64,000 bases of DNA, taken from NCBI RefSeq assembly GCF_020991365.1, contig NZ_JAJLRA010000011.1, positions 28,056 through 92,055 of the forward strand. Direction: 5' to 3'. This document shows positions 28,944 through 40,150 of the stretch, piece by piece. The stretch comes from Streptacidiphilus sp. ASG 303 (GTDB lineage: Bacteria; Actinomycetota; Actinomycetes; Streptomycetales; Streptomycetaceae). Under the pieces are notes generated by a model. That model saw only the letters and a program-made list of their open reading frames with translations. It made no database searches and was not told the DNA's origin. The position numbers were made by a program, and so were the translations under genes. Each line of letters starts with the position of its first letter. The first letter of the stretch is position 1.

Positions 28944-30458
28944 CTAGGGCGGCGGCCCGGCGGACCCCCGCCGCAGGGGCACCGCGCTCACCGCGAGCCG
29001 CGACGGCAGCACCGCCTCCACCCGGAAGCCGCCCCCGTCCACCGGCCCCGCCGCGAAGCTGCCGCCCAGCGCCGCGACCCGCTCCCGCATCCCCACCAGC
29101 CCGTTGCCGCCGCTCGGCAGCGGACGCCCGCCGTCCGCCGCGTCCTGCTCGCAGGGCGCGGTGTTCACCACCACGACCCGCACCCCGTTCGGCACGTACG
29201 CCACCGTGACGAGCGCCTCCGCACCACGGGCGTGCTTGTGCGCGTTGGTCAGCGCCTCCTGCACCACCCGGTACGCCGTGCGCTCGGCCTCCGCCGTGAA
29301 CGCCCGCCGGGCCCCGCCGACCTCCAGCCGGGCCGGCAGCCCCGCCGCCCGGGACTGCTCCACCAGCCGCGGCACGTCCGCCAGCCCCGGACCGCCGTCA
29401 GCACCGGAACCGCACCCACCGGAACCGCCCGCACCCGCACCACCCGCACCTGAGGCGTCCGTACCGCCCCGGCCCCCGGCGTCCGGGCCGTCCGGGCCCT
29501 CCGGGGCGTCCCCCGCAGCCGCCCCGGCCCGGACCGCCGCGGGCGGCGCCCCGGCCCCGGCCGCCTCGCCCTCGGCCATCCGCAGCACCCCCAGGATCTG
29601 CCGCAGCTCGTCCAGCGCCTGACGGCCCACCTCCCCCATCAGCCGCGCACTCTCCGCCGCCCGCTGCGGATCACGCGCCACCACCCGCTCCAGCGCCCCC
29701 GCGTGCACCACCATCAGGCTCACCCGGTGCGCCACCACGTCGTGCATCTCCCGCGCGATCCGGGTCCGCTCCTCCATCCGCGCCCGCCGCGCCCGCTCGC
29801 GCGCCTGCTCCGCCAGCAGCCCCAGCTCCGCCTCCAGGCCCTCCGCCCGGTCCCGCAGCGACTCCACCAGCCGCCGCCGCGCCCCCACGTACAGCCCCAG
29901 CACCATCGGCGGCACCGTCAGCCCCACCGACACCAGCACCGCCAGCACCACCAACAGCCACCGCGGCGGCACCTCCCGCGCCTGCGGGTCGGAGAGGAAC
30001 GCCACCAGCACCATGCCCAGCGTCTCCGCGAACGCCAGCGCCGACAGCGCCGCCACCGTCCACCGGCGCGCCCGCCAGTCCCGGCACGCCGCCAGCGTGT
30101 ACAGCGACACCACCAGCAGCACCACCCCCACCATGCCGGGGACGAACACCAGCGCCGCCGCCACCGGCACCACCGGCCACCGCCGCCGCACCACCAACGA
30201 CGCCCCCGCCAGCGCCCCCAGCACGAACGCCACCGCCGGCACCGGGGCGTGCCAGTGCAGCCGGTCCCCGGCGAAGCCCGCCGCCCCCCACCCGCACTCC
30301 AGCGCAGCCACCACGGCCAGCAGCACGTCCAGCACCAGCCCGCGCGGCCGCGCCCACCACCACGGGCCGCCCGCGGTCCGCCGCCCGCCCGACGGCGCAC
30401 CGGCCGCCCCCGCCGCCACCCCGCCGCCCGGTATCCCGTCCCCCGTCGCCATGCTCAT
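28944..30458 (-). CDS. NarL/DegS-type sensor histidine kinase (orphan)
   Basis: 504 aa. Five or six hydrophobic helices in the first about 190 residues ([59 protein letters not shown]), a short coiled coil, then HisKA_3 with phospho-His in [20 protein letters not shown] Gly/Ala/Asp-rich insertion of about 60 residues separates it from the HATPase ([32 protein letters not shown]). No response regulator is adjacent; the only one in the window is about 18 kb away and has an atypical receiver. The start at 30458 has TAGTCT 7 nt upstream, again suggesting leaderless translation. Confidence 0.93.
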   Translation of the reverse strand: MSMATGDGIPGGGVAAGAAGAPSGGRRTAGGPWWWARPRGLVLDVLLAVVAALECGWGAAGFAGDRLHWHAPVPAVAFVLGALAGASLVVRRRWPVVPVAAALVFVPGMVGVVLLVVSLYTLAACRDWRARRWTVAALSALAFAETLGMVLVAFLSDPQAREVPPRWLLVVLAVLVSVGLTVPPMVLGLYVGARRRLVESLRDRAEGLEAELGLLAEQARERARRARMEERTRIAREMHDVVAHRVSLMVVHAGALERVVARDPQRAAESARLMGEVGRQALDELRQILGVLRMAEGEAAGAGAPPAAVRAGAAAGDAPEGPDGPDAGGRGGTDASGAGGAGAGGSGGCGSGADGGPGLADVPRLVEQSRAAGLPARLEVGGARRAFTAEAERTAYRVVQEALTNAHKHARGAEALVTVAYVPNGVRVVVVNTAPCEQDAADGGRPLPSGGNGLVGMRERVAALGGSFAAGPVDGGGFRVEAVLPSRLAVSAVPLRRGSAGPPP

Positions 30459-30851
30459 GGGCACCAGACTAGGCGCCGCCCCCGGCCCGCCCCTCCCCCC
30501 TTCCGCAAGCGGACCCGGGCCCGCCGCCCCCGCCCGGCCACCGCCCGCCCGGGCACCCCGGCGGGTCACCAGCCGCGATGCCCCGCCCCGGCACGCCGTG
30601 TCCGCCATACGGCCGCCTCGACCTGCGCCGGCACTCGGACACCTATGCTGGGACACGTCGGACAGCGCGGTCCGCACCGGCTGCGGCGGAGCACCGCTCC
30701 CGCCCAGCCCGCACCCCCCGGGCACCGCCGAGGACAACCCGCGCCGGGCGGGCGCCGCCCCCACCGGGCCGGCCCCGCCGCCCTCCGCGCGGGACGGCGG
30801 CCGAGCCCCCCACCGTCCCGTAGCCGTATCCGTGAGCAAAGGGAGCCAGCC
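30459..30851. other. Divergent region histidine kinase / ppc
   Basis: 393 bp with no credible gene. TATGCT (30653-30658) is a possible -10 for ppc, leaving a leader of about 190 nt that is unusually C-rich; no -35 is obvious. The kinase -10 is at 30466-30471. Confidence 0.4.
30466..30471 (-). promoter_or_regulatory. -10 box of apparently leaderless histidine kinase gene
   Basis: TAGTCT, seven bases (GGTGCCC), then the ATG at 30458. No SD is present. Confidence 0.45.
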
Positions 30852-33674
<2,823 letters not shown>

Positions 33675-33726
33675 CCGGACCGGCCGGTCCGGGGCCCGGG
33701 CCCCGGACCGGCCGCAGGGCCGCGCC

Positions 33727-33782
33727 ACGACGGAGGGCCCGCCCGCACCCGCTCGAAGCGGTGCGGACGGGCCCTCCGTCGT
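33727..33782. terminator. Strong bidirectional terminator after ppc
   Basis: Arms of 23 bp with a single mismatch (33727-33749, starting ACGACGGAGGGCCCG, and 33760-33782, ending CGGGCCCTCCGTCGT), plus an inner GCT/AGC pairing. It separates convergent ppc (+) and the sortase-substrate gene (-). Confidence 0.9.
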
Positions 33783-33824
33783 GTCCGACGCGCCGGGGAC
33801 ACCCCCGCGGCCGGAGCCCGCGGC

Positions 33825-34109
33825 TCAGTGCACGGCCGGCTCCTCGCGGCGCCGCAGCGCCCACAGCGCGCCGCCGCCCGCCGCCACCAGGAGCCCCGCG
33901 TACACCACCAGCAGGCCCGTGTCCTCACTGCCGGTGTCCGCGAGCAGCGGCGCCACCGGCGCGGACGCGGGCGCCACCCGCGGACCCGGCGAGGCGGCGG
34001 CCCCGGCCGACTCGGCGTGCGCCGCGCCGGCGCCGCCCATCACCGCGGTGGTCGTCAGTGCCGCGGCGCCGAGGAACCGGGCCGCGCGGGTGCGTCGCGA
34101 GAAGGACAC
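33825..34109 (-). CDS. Small LAxTG sortase-anchored surface protein
   Basis: 94 aa secreted wall-anchored protein. A GTG start at 34109 with AAGGGG upstream opens a signal peptide (RRTRAARFLGAAALTTTAVM, cleavage near AHAES). The short mature part is Ala/Pro-rich. The C-terminus has a full sorting signal: LADTG, then a hydrophobic helix (LLVVYAGLLVAAGGGALWAL), then RRREEP. LAxTG is the class E sortase motif used in Streptomyces, for example by long chaplins. The mature region is only about 35 residues, so it may be a display tag, a developmental surface peptide or a remnant. No sortase gene is in the window. Confidence 0.85.
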   Translation of the reverse strand: MSFSRRTRAARFLGAAALTTTAVMGGAGAAHAESAGAAASPGPRVAPASAPVAPLLADTGSEDTGLLVVYAGLLVAAGGGALWALRRREEPAVH

Positions 34110-34621
34110 ACGTACCCCTTAGGTCTGGTCGCACGGGGCCCGGACGGGATGGTCAGGCGGCGTCCGGCAGCGAGGAGGCCGGAGGAGGGGAGGCACTGAG
34201 CACGCCGGGCCCAGGAACACCACCCATCGTCATCCGCCACGGGGGGTGAAATCAATTCGCCGCAGACACGTCAAACCTGTCCGGATCGGACACCCCGTCA
34301 TCCACGAACCCCACCGAACCGGGACACAACCCACCCCCCGTCCGGCGGGTAACACTTCGGCCACGCACCCTCACAAGCCCTGCACCTCCAAGCACCGGCG
34401 CCAGGAAGTGAACTGAGCAACCGTCAGAAAGAGCAGGCCCCGGAGGACCGCGGAGACCCGAGCGCCCGGCCGCACCCGGGCCCCCACCGGGACACCCCCG
34501 CCGCCCCGCGACGGCCCGCACGGACCAGCGCCGACCCGCACCGACCTGCGGCGACCCGCACCCCGGGACCCCCGCACCCCGGCACCGCAGCACCGCAGCA
34601 CCGCAGCACCGGCCGCCCGGA
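34110..34621. other. 512-bp gene-free region upstream of the sortase substrate
   Basis: No frame here looks coding. An AT-richer pocket at 34240-34300 (GAAATCAATTCGCCGCAGA nearby) may hold the promoter of the minus-strand sortase-substrate gene, implying a leader of more than 100 nt. At 34583-34610 there is a short tandem array of CACCGCAG (three full copies). The rest is C-rich low-complexity sequence. Confidence 0.4.
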
Positions 34622-35254
34622 TCAGGACGACGACACCGCGAACGCCCCGCCCAGCACCGCCGCCCCCAGCACCGCACCCGCCCACGCCGTGCGCCGCCAC
34701 CGCAGCACCGCCCCCACCAGCGCCGCCCCCAGCAGCAGCGCACCCCCGAACGGGATCCACGCGTGCAGCACCCCCGCCCAGCCCGTCCGCACCGCCTCCG
34801 ACGTCCCCGGCCGCAGCGCCACCGCCAGCCGCACCCCCGCACGGCCCCCCGCCCCCGGACGGCCCCCCGCCGGCACCTCCGACCGCGCCACCGACACCAG
34901 CCGCGACGCCCCGTCCGCACCGTCCGGCACGAACGACCCCCGGCACACCCCCGGATCGCACGACCGCACCGTCAGCACCCCCCGCTCCCGGCCCCCCAGC
35001 ACCGCGTCCCGGCACCCCTGCCAGCTCGACCAGGCCGCCGCCCCCAGGAGCACCAGCACCACCGCCCACACCGCCAGCAGCCGCAGCAGCAGCGCCATCC
35101 CCACCGCCCGCTCACCGGCCCGGCGTATCCGGCTGCGCCGCCCCTTGAACCGCGGCGCCGCCTCCGGCCGCCGCGCCCCGGACCCCGACGCCGTCCGCTC
35201 CGCGGACCCGGCCGCCCCGGCCTTCCGCTCCGCCGTCCTCGCCACCGCCACCAC
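34622..35254 (-). CDS. Two-helix membrane protein, unknown function
   Basis: 210 aa. The GTG at 35254 (VVAVARTAERK) was chosen because CCGGGAG precedes it; an ATG at 35098 just before the first helix is an alternative that gives 158 aa. A basic N-terminal cytoplasmic part (RRSRIRRAGER) is followed by helix 1 (MALLLRLLAVWAVVLVLLGAAAWSS), an extracellular domain with Cys residues (GCRDAVLG, RSCDPGVCRGSFVPDG), helix 2 (IPFGGALLLGAALVGAVL) and a third hydrophobic stretch at the C-terminus. Unrecognised family. In S. coelicolor an uncharacterised gene also sits between pth and ppc (from memory). Confidence 0.75.
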   Translation of the reverse strand: MVAVARTAERKAGAAGSAERTASGSGARRPEAAPRFKGRRSRIRRAGERAVGMALLLRLLAVWAVVLVLLGAAAWSSWQGCRDAVLGGRERGVLTVRSCDPGVCRGSFVPDGADGASRLVSVARSEVPAGGRPGAGGRAGVRLAVALRPGTSEAVRTGWAGVLHAWIPFGGALLLGAALVGAVLRWRRTAWAGAVLGAAVLGGAFAVSSS

Positions 35255-35619
35255 GCACTCCCGGGACTCGACACACGGGGTCCGGCCTTCCACCGCCCCC
35301 GCCTCCGGCCCGTCGGCGCCGCACGCTACCCCCCGCGACCCGCACCGCACCAGCGCCGACCGGCGGCAGGCCGACCGCAGCCCCGCACCCGGCCGCACGG
35401 AAGGCGGCCCGCCGACCACGCCCGGGGACTCCGCGGGACCCCGCAGGGCACCGCCGCACCCGGGGCCGCGCACCCGTCTCCGCACCCGCCCGCGGACGGC
35501 AGCACGGGCACCCCGGCGCAGGCCTCCCGGCGGCCCGGCGGGACACGGGCCGACCGGACCCGCCGCCTCACTTCGGCAGGCGACTGGGCGGCAGACGGCA
35601 GGCCACCCGGTCCGCGCCG
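35255..35619. other. Gene-free region between the membrane protein and pth
   Basis: 365 bp, very GC-rich and C-biased on the + strand. Open frames across it are low-complexity Arg/Gly/Pro sequence without similarity to anything I know. No clear terminator stem or promoter was identified. Confidence 0.4.
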
Positions 35620-36207
35620 CTACGTGTTGTACGACTGCTGCGCCCGCTCCAGCCCCTCCGACACCAGCGCCTCCACCGCGTCCGCCGCCCGGTCCACGAA
35701 CCAGTCCAGCTCCTTGCGCTCCGCCGCCGAGAAGTCCTTCAGCACGAAGTCCGCCACCTGCATCCGCCCCGGCGGCCGCCCCACCCCGAACCGCACCCGG
35801 TGGTAGTCCGGCCCCTGCGACTTCGTGATCGACTTCAGCCCGTTGTGGCCGTTGTCGCCCCCGCCCAGCTTCAGCCGCAGCACCCCGAAGTCGATGTCCA
35901 GCTCGTCGTGCACCACCACCAGCGCCGACGCCGGAGCCTTGTAGAAGTCCCGCAGCGCCGTCACCGGACCGCCCGACAGGTTCATGTACGACATCGGCTT
36001 CGCCAGCACCACCCGCTGCCCCGACAGCCGGCCGTCCGCCACCTGGTTGCGGCTCTTGTGCGCCTTGAACCGCGCACCCATCCGCTCCGCCAGCAGGTCC
36101 GCCACCATCCAGCCCACGTTGTGCCGGTTGCGCGCGTACTGCTCCCCCGGATTGCCCAGGCCCACCACCAGCCACGGACCCGTGTAACCGCCTTCACCGC
36201 TGCTCAT
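35620..36207 (-). CDS. pth: Peptidyl-tRNA hydrolase
   Basis: Releases tRNA from prematurely dropped peptidyl-tRNA. 195 aa, normal length. The N-terminal [24 protein letters not shown] contains the conserved Asn and catalytic His. Further motifs are [25 protein letters not shown] (Asp) and [13 protein letters not shown]. The ATG at 36207 has GGAGC upstream; upstream in-frame sequence has no similarity. It follows rplY, prs and glmU in the same direction, but with a terminator hairpin between rplY and pth. Confidence 0.97.
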   Translation of the reverse strand: MSSGEGGYTGPWLVVGLGNPGEQYARNRHNVGWMVADLLAERMGARFKAHKSRNQVADGRLSGQRVVLAKPMSYMNLSGGPVTALRDFYKAPASALVVVHDELDIDFGVLRLKLGGGDNGHNGLKSITKSQGPDYHRVRFGVGRPPGRMQVADFVLKDFSAAERKELDWFVDRAADAVEALVSEGLERAQQSYNT

Positions 36208-36372
36208 CGCCCGCTCCACTCCCGAACTCGACACCACACACCACCACGGCACCACCGCGGCGCCACCACGACACTCCCGCGGCCGCCCGGGCCGCGCCGC
36301 CGACGGCCACCATCATCGCCGCGCACCCCCGCCCCGCACGGCCGCCCACCCCGACCGCCGGGTCCGGACGCA

Positions 36373-36410
36373 CCGCTGCCCCGGCCCGCCGGAGCGGGCC
36401 GGGGCAGCGG
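36373..36410 (-). terminator. Hairpin after rplY
   Basis: Perfect 17-bp stem (CCGCTGCCCCGGCCCGC / GCGGGCCGGGGCAGCGG) with a CGGA loop, starting 24 bp beyond the rplY stop on the minus strand. It should reduce or stop transcription into pth. Note that pth is transcribed to the left, so the hairpin lies upstream of pth. Confidence 0.85.
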
Positions 36411-36433
36411 CGACGAACGGATCCGCGACCGGA

Positions 36434-37054
36434 TCAGGCCTCGGAGCCCTCGGCGGCCTCGGCGGCCGGAGCGGCCTCGGCGGCCTCGGCGCCCTCCTCG
36501 GCCGGGGCCTCCTCGACCTGCGCGGCGACGACGTGCAGCACCACGGCGTCCTCCTCGACGGCCAGGGTGGTGCCCTTCGGCAGCTCGATGTCCTTGGCGT
36601 GGATCGAGGCGCCGGCCTCCAGGCCCTCCACCGACACGGTGACGTTCTCGGGCAGGTGGGTGGCCTCGGCCTCGACCGGCAGCGCGTTCAGGACGTGCTC
36701 CAGCAGGTTGCCGCCCGGGGCCAGCTCGCCCTCGGTCAGCACCGGGATCTCGACGGTGACCTTCTCGCCGCGCTTCACCAGCAGCAGGTCGACGTGCTCC
36801 AGGAAGCCCTTGATCGGGTCCCGCTGCACGGCCTTCGGCAGCACGAACTCGTCCTTGCCGCCGATCGGCAGGGAGATCAGCACGTTCGGGGTCTTCAGGG
36901 CCATCATCAGGTCGTGGCCGGGCAGGTTCAGGTGGACCGGCTCCTGGCCGTGGCCGTAGACCACACCCGGGACCAGACCGGCACGGCGGGCACGGCGGGC
37001 AGCGCCCTTGCCGAACTCGGTACGGGGCTCAGCGGCAAGACGGACCTCGGACAC
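36434..37054 (-). CDS. rplY: 50S ribosomal protein L25 / general stress protein Ctc
   Basis: Binds 5S rRNA on the large subunit; the long CTC form. 206 aa: N-terminal L25 barrel (VRLAAEPRTEFGKGAARRARRAG, VVYGHGQEPVHLNLPGHD, FLEHVDLLLV) and the C-terminal TL5-type domain, followed by an acidic Glu/Ala tail. The GTG at 37054 has GAGGAG 8 bp upstream, preferred over an earlier in-frame start. It lies in the glmU-prs-rplY-pth order standard for actinobacteria. Confidence 0.96.
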   Translation of the reverse strand: MSEVRLAAEPRTEFGKGAARRARRAGLVPGVVYGHGQEPVHLNLPGHDLMMALKTPNVLISLPIGGKDEFVLPKAVQRDPIKGFLEHVDLLLVKRGEKVTVEIPVLTEGELAPGGNLLEHVLNALPVEAEATHLPENVTVSVEGLEAGASIHAKDIELPKGTTLAVEEDAVVLHVVAAQVEEAPAEEGAEAAEAAPAAEAAEGSEA

Positions 37055-37267
37055 GACAGCACTCCTCGTGGCGTACGCGGGGTGCGGACGGAACAACAGA
37101 AAGCCGCCGGGACCACACCCTCGGAAATTCGGGGCAGATCACTCGGCGGCAGCACGCACGGAACTCGCAGCAGCGCGTCGATCACGGAAGCCGAGCCCTC
37201 GCGAGCCGTACGGCCTCCCTCGCCGAGCAACCCCCCGATCCTACCCGCTCCCCCGCACAGGAACGAA

Positions 37268-37305
37268 ATCGGCCCGCCGCCGGACGAATCCGGCGGCGGG
37301 CCGAT
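37268..37305 (-). terminator. Hairpin after prs
   Basis: Perfect 17-bp stem (ATCGGCCCGCCGCCGGA / TCCGGCGGCGGGCCGAT) with a CGAA tetraloop, 20 bp beyond the prs stop. It separates prs from rplY, so these genes are not a simple readthrough operon. Confidence 0.88.
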
Positions 37306-37324
37306 CACACGGACGGCGGAACAG

Positions 37325-38302
37325 TCAGTGCACGCCCTCGAACAGACTCGTCACCGAACCATCCTCGAACACCTCACGGATCGCCGCCGCGATCGACGGC
37401 GCGATCGACAGCGTCGTCACCTTGTCCATCCCCAGCGACGCAGGCGTCGGCAGCGTGTTCGTGAAGACGAACTCGCTCACCCGCGAGTTCTTCAACCGGT
37501 CCGCCGCCGGACCCGACAGCACACCGTGCGTCGCCGCCACGATCACGTCCGCCGCACCGTTCTCGAACAGCGCGTCCGCGGCCGCACAGATCGTGCCCGC
37601 CGTGTCGATCATGTCGTCGACCAGCACGCACACCCGGCCGCGCACGTCACCGACCACCTCGGCCGACATCACCTTGTTCGCCACGTTCGGGTCACGCCGC
37701 TTGTGGATGATCGCCAGCGGCGCAGCCAGCCGGTCCGACCACTGGTCCGCCACCCGCACCCGGCCCGCGTCCGGCGACACCACCGTCAGCCGGTCCGCCG
37801 CCACCCGCGTCGCCACGTAGTCCGCCAGCATCGGCAGCGCGAACAGGTGGTCCACCGGCCCGTCGAAGAAGCCCTGGATCTGCGCCGTGTGCAGGTCCAC
37901 CGCCATCAGCCGGTCCGCACCCGCCGTCCGCAGCAGGTCCGCGACCAGCCGCGCCGAGATCGGCTCACGGCCCAGGTGCTTCTTGTCCTGACGCGCGTAC
38001 CCGTAGAACGGCAGGATCGCCGTGATGCTCCGCGCGGAGGCCCGCTTCAGAGCATCGATCATGATCAACTGCTCCATGACCCACTGGTTGATCGGCGCCG
38101 TGTGGCTCTGCATGACGAAGCAGTCCGCACCACGCGCCGACTCCAGGAACCGCACATAGATCTCGCCGTTGGCGAAGTCGAACGCCTTGGTCGGAACCAG
38201 CTCGGTCCCCAGCTGCTCGGCGACCTCCTTCGCCAGCTCCGGGTGGGCCCGGCCGGAGAAGAGTCGAAGATTCTTCTCACCGGACGTGGTGATGCCGGTC
38301 AC
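37325..38302 (-). CDS. prs: Ribose-phosphate pyrophosphokinase
   Basis: Makes PRPP from ribose 5-phosphate and ATP for nucleotide, His and Trp synthesis. 325 aa. KNLRLFSGRAHPELAKEVAEQLG start, DFANGEIYVRFLESARGAD, the ATP/metal segment FPYGYARQDKKH-like (LPFYGYARQDKKHLGREP), MAVDLHTAQIQGFFD, and the PRPP loop VLVDDMIDTAGTI are intact. The GTG at 38302 has GAGGAG upstream. It is downstream of glmU, whose product also uses a nucleotide-activated sugar pathway. Confidence 0.98.
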   Translation of the reverse strand: MTGITTSGEKNLRLFSGRAHPELAKEVAEQLGTELVPTKAFDFANGEIYVRFLESARGADCFVMQSHTAPINQWVMEQLIMIDALKRASARSITAILPFYGYARQDKKHLGREPISARLVADLLRTAGADRLMAVDLHTAQIQGFFDGPVDHLFALPMLADYVATRVAADRLTVVSPDAGRVRVADQWSDRLAAPLAIIHKRRDPNVANKVMSAEVVGDVRGRVCVLVDDMIDTAGTICAAADALFENGAADVIVAATHGVLSGPAADRLKNSRVSEFVFTNTLPTPASLGMDKVTTLSIAPSIAAAIREVFEDGSVTSLFEGVH

Positions 38303-38428
38303 TGCACCGTCTCCTCGGTTGCTGCCGCACACAGGTCCGCGCTCCGGAACCGGGCGACTGGCCGTTCAAAAAGGGAAACGCCACCACAGGCCGGGCATCG
38401 GACCCGCAGCGCACGCATGTCCACCAGG

Positions 38429-39934
38429 TTACGCGCCCCCGACCGAACCGTCCGCCCCGGGAGCAGCCGCAACCTCCCCCGACGCAACCCCGCCCGCCCC
38501 CCGCGACGCAGCAGCAGCACGCGCCGCAGCCGACCCCTCCCGGCGACGCTCCACCCAGCCCTCGATGTTCCGCTGCTGCCCCCGCGCCACCGCCAGCGCA
38601 CCCGCCGGCACATCCTTCGTGATCACCGAACCCGCCGCCGTGTACGCCCCGTCCCCCACCGTCACCGGCGCGATGAACATCGTGTCCGAACCGGTCCGGC
38701 AGTGCGCACCCACCACCGTCCGGTGCTTGTTGACGCCGTCGTAGTTCACCGTCACCGACGCCGCCCCGATGTTCGACCCCTCACCGATCTCCGCATCCCC
38801 GATGTACGACAGATGCGGAACCTTCGCCCCCTCCCCCAGCGACGAGTTCTTCACCTCCACATACGTCCCCACCTTCGCCCCCCGCGCCAGCCGCGCCCCC
38901 GGACGCAGGTACGCGTACGGCCCCACCGACGCCCCCGGACCCACCTCCGCACGGTCCGCCGTGGCGTTGCTCACACGCGCCCCCGCACCCACCACCGTGT
39001 CCGTCAGCGAACAGTTCGGACCCACCTCCGAACCCGCCCCCAGATGCGTCTCCCCGTACAGCTGCACATTCGGCAGCACCACCGCGTCCGGCTCGAACGA
39101 CACCGACACGTCCATCCACACCGACGCCGGATCCACCACCGTCACACCCGCCCGCATCGCCCGCTCCAGCAGCCGGCCGTTCAGGATCCGGCGCGCCTCC
39201 GCCAGCTGCACCCGGTCATTGATCCCCAGGATGTCCCGGAAGTCCCCCGCCACCACCGCACCCACCCGGTGACCCGCCTCCCGCAGGATCCCCAGCACGT
39301 CGGTCAGGTACTCCTCCCCCTGACTGTTGTCCGTCCGCAGCTGCCCCAGCGCCTCCACCAGCAGCTTCCCGTCGAACGCGAACACCCCCGAGTTCACCTC
39401 CGACACCGCCAGCTGCTCCTCCGACGCGTCCTTGTGCTCCACGATCGCCGACACCGCGCCGTCCCCGTCCCGCAGGATCCGCCCGTAGCCCGACGCGTCC
39501 GGCACCACCGCCGTGAGCACCGTCACCCCGTTCCCCCGCGACGCGTGCTCCTCCGCCAGCGCCCGCAGCGTCTCCCCCGTCAGCAGCGGGGCGTCCCCCG
39601 TCGTCACCACCACCGTGCCGTCCACCGCCACGCCGTCCGCGGCCAGCGACTCCAGCGCCACCCGCACCGCGTGCCCGGTGCCGTTCTGCTCCTCCTGCAC
39701 CGCCGTCCGGACCCCCGGGTCCACCTCGGCCAGGTGCGCCACGACCTTCTCCCGCATGTGGCCCACCACGACCACCAGGTGCTCCGGCTCCAGCTCACGG
39801 CCCGCGGCCACCGCGTGCCCGACCAGGGTGCGCCCGGCCATGGGGTGCAACACCTTCGGCAGCGACGGCGACTTCATGCGGGTGCCCTCACCCGCGGCGA
39901 GAACGATGACGGCGGCGGGGGAGTTGGCACTCAC
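38429..39934 (-). CDS. glmU: Bifunctional GlmU (GlcNAc-1-P uridyltransferase / GlcN-1-P acetyltransferase)
   Basis: Supplies UDP-GlcNAc for peptidoglycan and glycans. 501 aa. N-terminal pyrophosphorylase: VIVLAAGEGTRMKSPSLPKVLHPMAG, TTGDAPLLTGETL, NSGVFAFD. C-terminal left-handed beta helix: SSLGEGAKVPHLSYIGDAEIG, GAASVTVNYDGVNKHRTVVG, AHCRTGSDTMFIAPVTVG. There is an Ala-rich tail of about 40 residues. The GTG at 39934 has GAGGAG upstream. A tRNA-Gln gene lies 138 bp upstream on the same strand. Confidence 0.98.
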   Translation of the reverse strand: MSANSPAAVIVLAAGEGTRMKSPSLPKVLHPMAGRTLVGHAVAAGRELEPEHLVVVVGHMREKVVAHLAEVDPGVRTAVQEEQNGTGHAVRVALESLAADGVAVDGTVVVTTGDAPLLTGETLRALAEEHASRGNGVTVLTAVVPDASGYGRILRDGDGAVSAIVEHKDASEEQLAVSEVNSGVFAFDGKLLVEALGQLRTDNSQGEEYLTDVLGILREAGHRVGAVVAGDFRDILGINDRVQLAEARRILNGRLLERAMRAGVTVVDPASVWMDVSVSFEPDAVVLPNVQLYGETHLGAGSEVGPNCSLTDTVVGAGARVSNATADRAEVGPGASVGPYAYLRPGARLARGAKVGTYVEVKNSSLGEGAKVPHLSYIGDAEIGEGSNIGAASVTVNYDGVNKHRTVVGAHCRTGSDTMFIAPVTVGDGAYTAAGSVITKDVPAGALAVARGQQRNIEGWVERRREGSAAARAAAASRGAGGVASGEVAAAPGADGSVGGA

Positions 39935-40072
39935 GCGGGAGGCTCCTCGGCATTGCTGGGGGCGGGGACGGGCCGGGACGCACATCCGCACAGGCGTACC
40001 CGGACGCCTTGAGAATAACGGGGGTGCGGGGAACGGCCACCCGCAAGCGATCGGAAACGATCAGAAAAGGAG

Positions 40073-40143
40073 CTCCGCCGCTAGGATTCGAACCCAGACT
40101 AAGGCCACCAAAAGACCCTGTGCTGCCCTTACACCACGGCGGA
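40073..40143 (-). tRNA. tRNA-Gln (anticodon TTG)
   Basis: 71 nt cloverleaf on the minus strand: acceptor stem TCCGCCG/CGGCGGA, D arm TGGTGTAAGGGCAGCA, anticodon stem-loop GGGTC-TTTTGGT-GGCCT with TTG at 40111-40109, T arm CTGGG-TTCGAAT-CCTAG, discriminator G. CCA is not encoded. It starts 7 bp after the stop of the upstream helix-turn-helix gene and lies before glmU on the same strand. Confidence 0.96.
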
Positions 40144-40150
40144 AAGCTCG

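Noticed and set aside
35255..35619. Additional minus-strand gene between the membrane protein and pth
   Set aside because: Open frames there are low-complexity Arg/Gly/Pro with no start/SD combination or recognisable motif.
40073..40143. tRNA-Gln as an attachment site of an integrated element
   Set aside because: No integrase gene or direct repeat of the tRNA 3' end was found within the window, and flanking genes are core genes.
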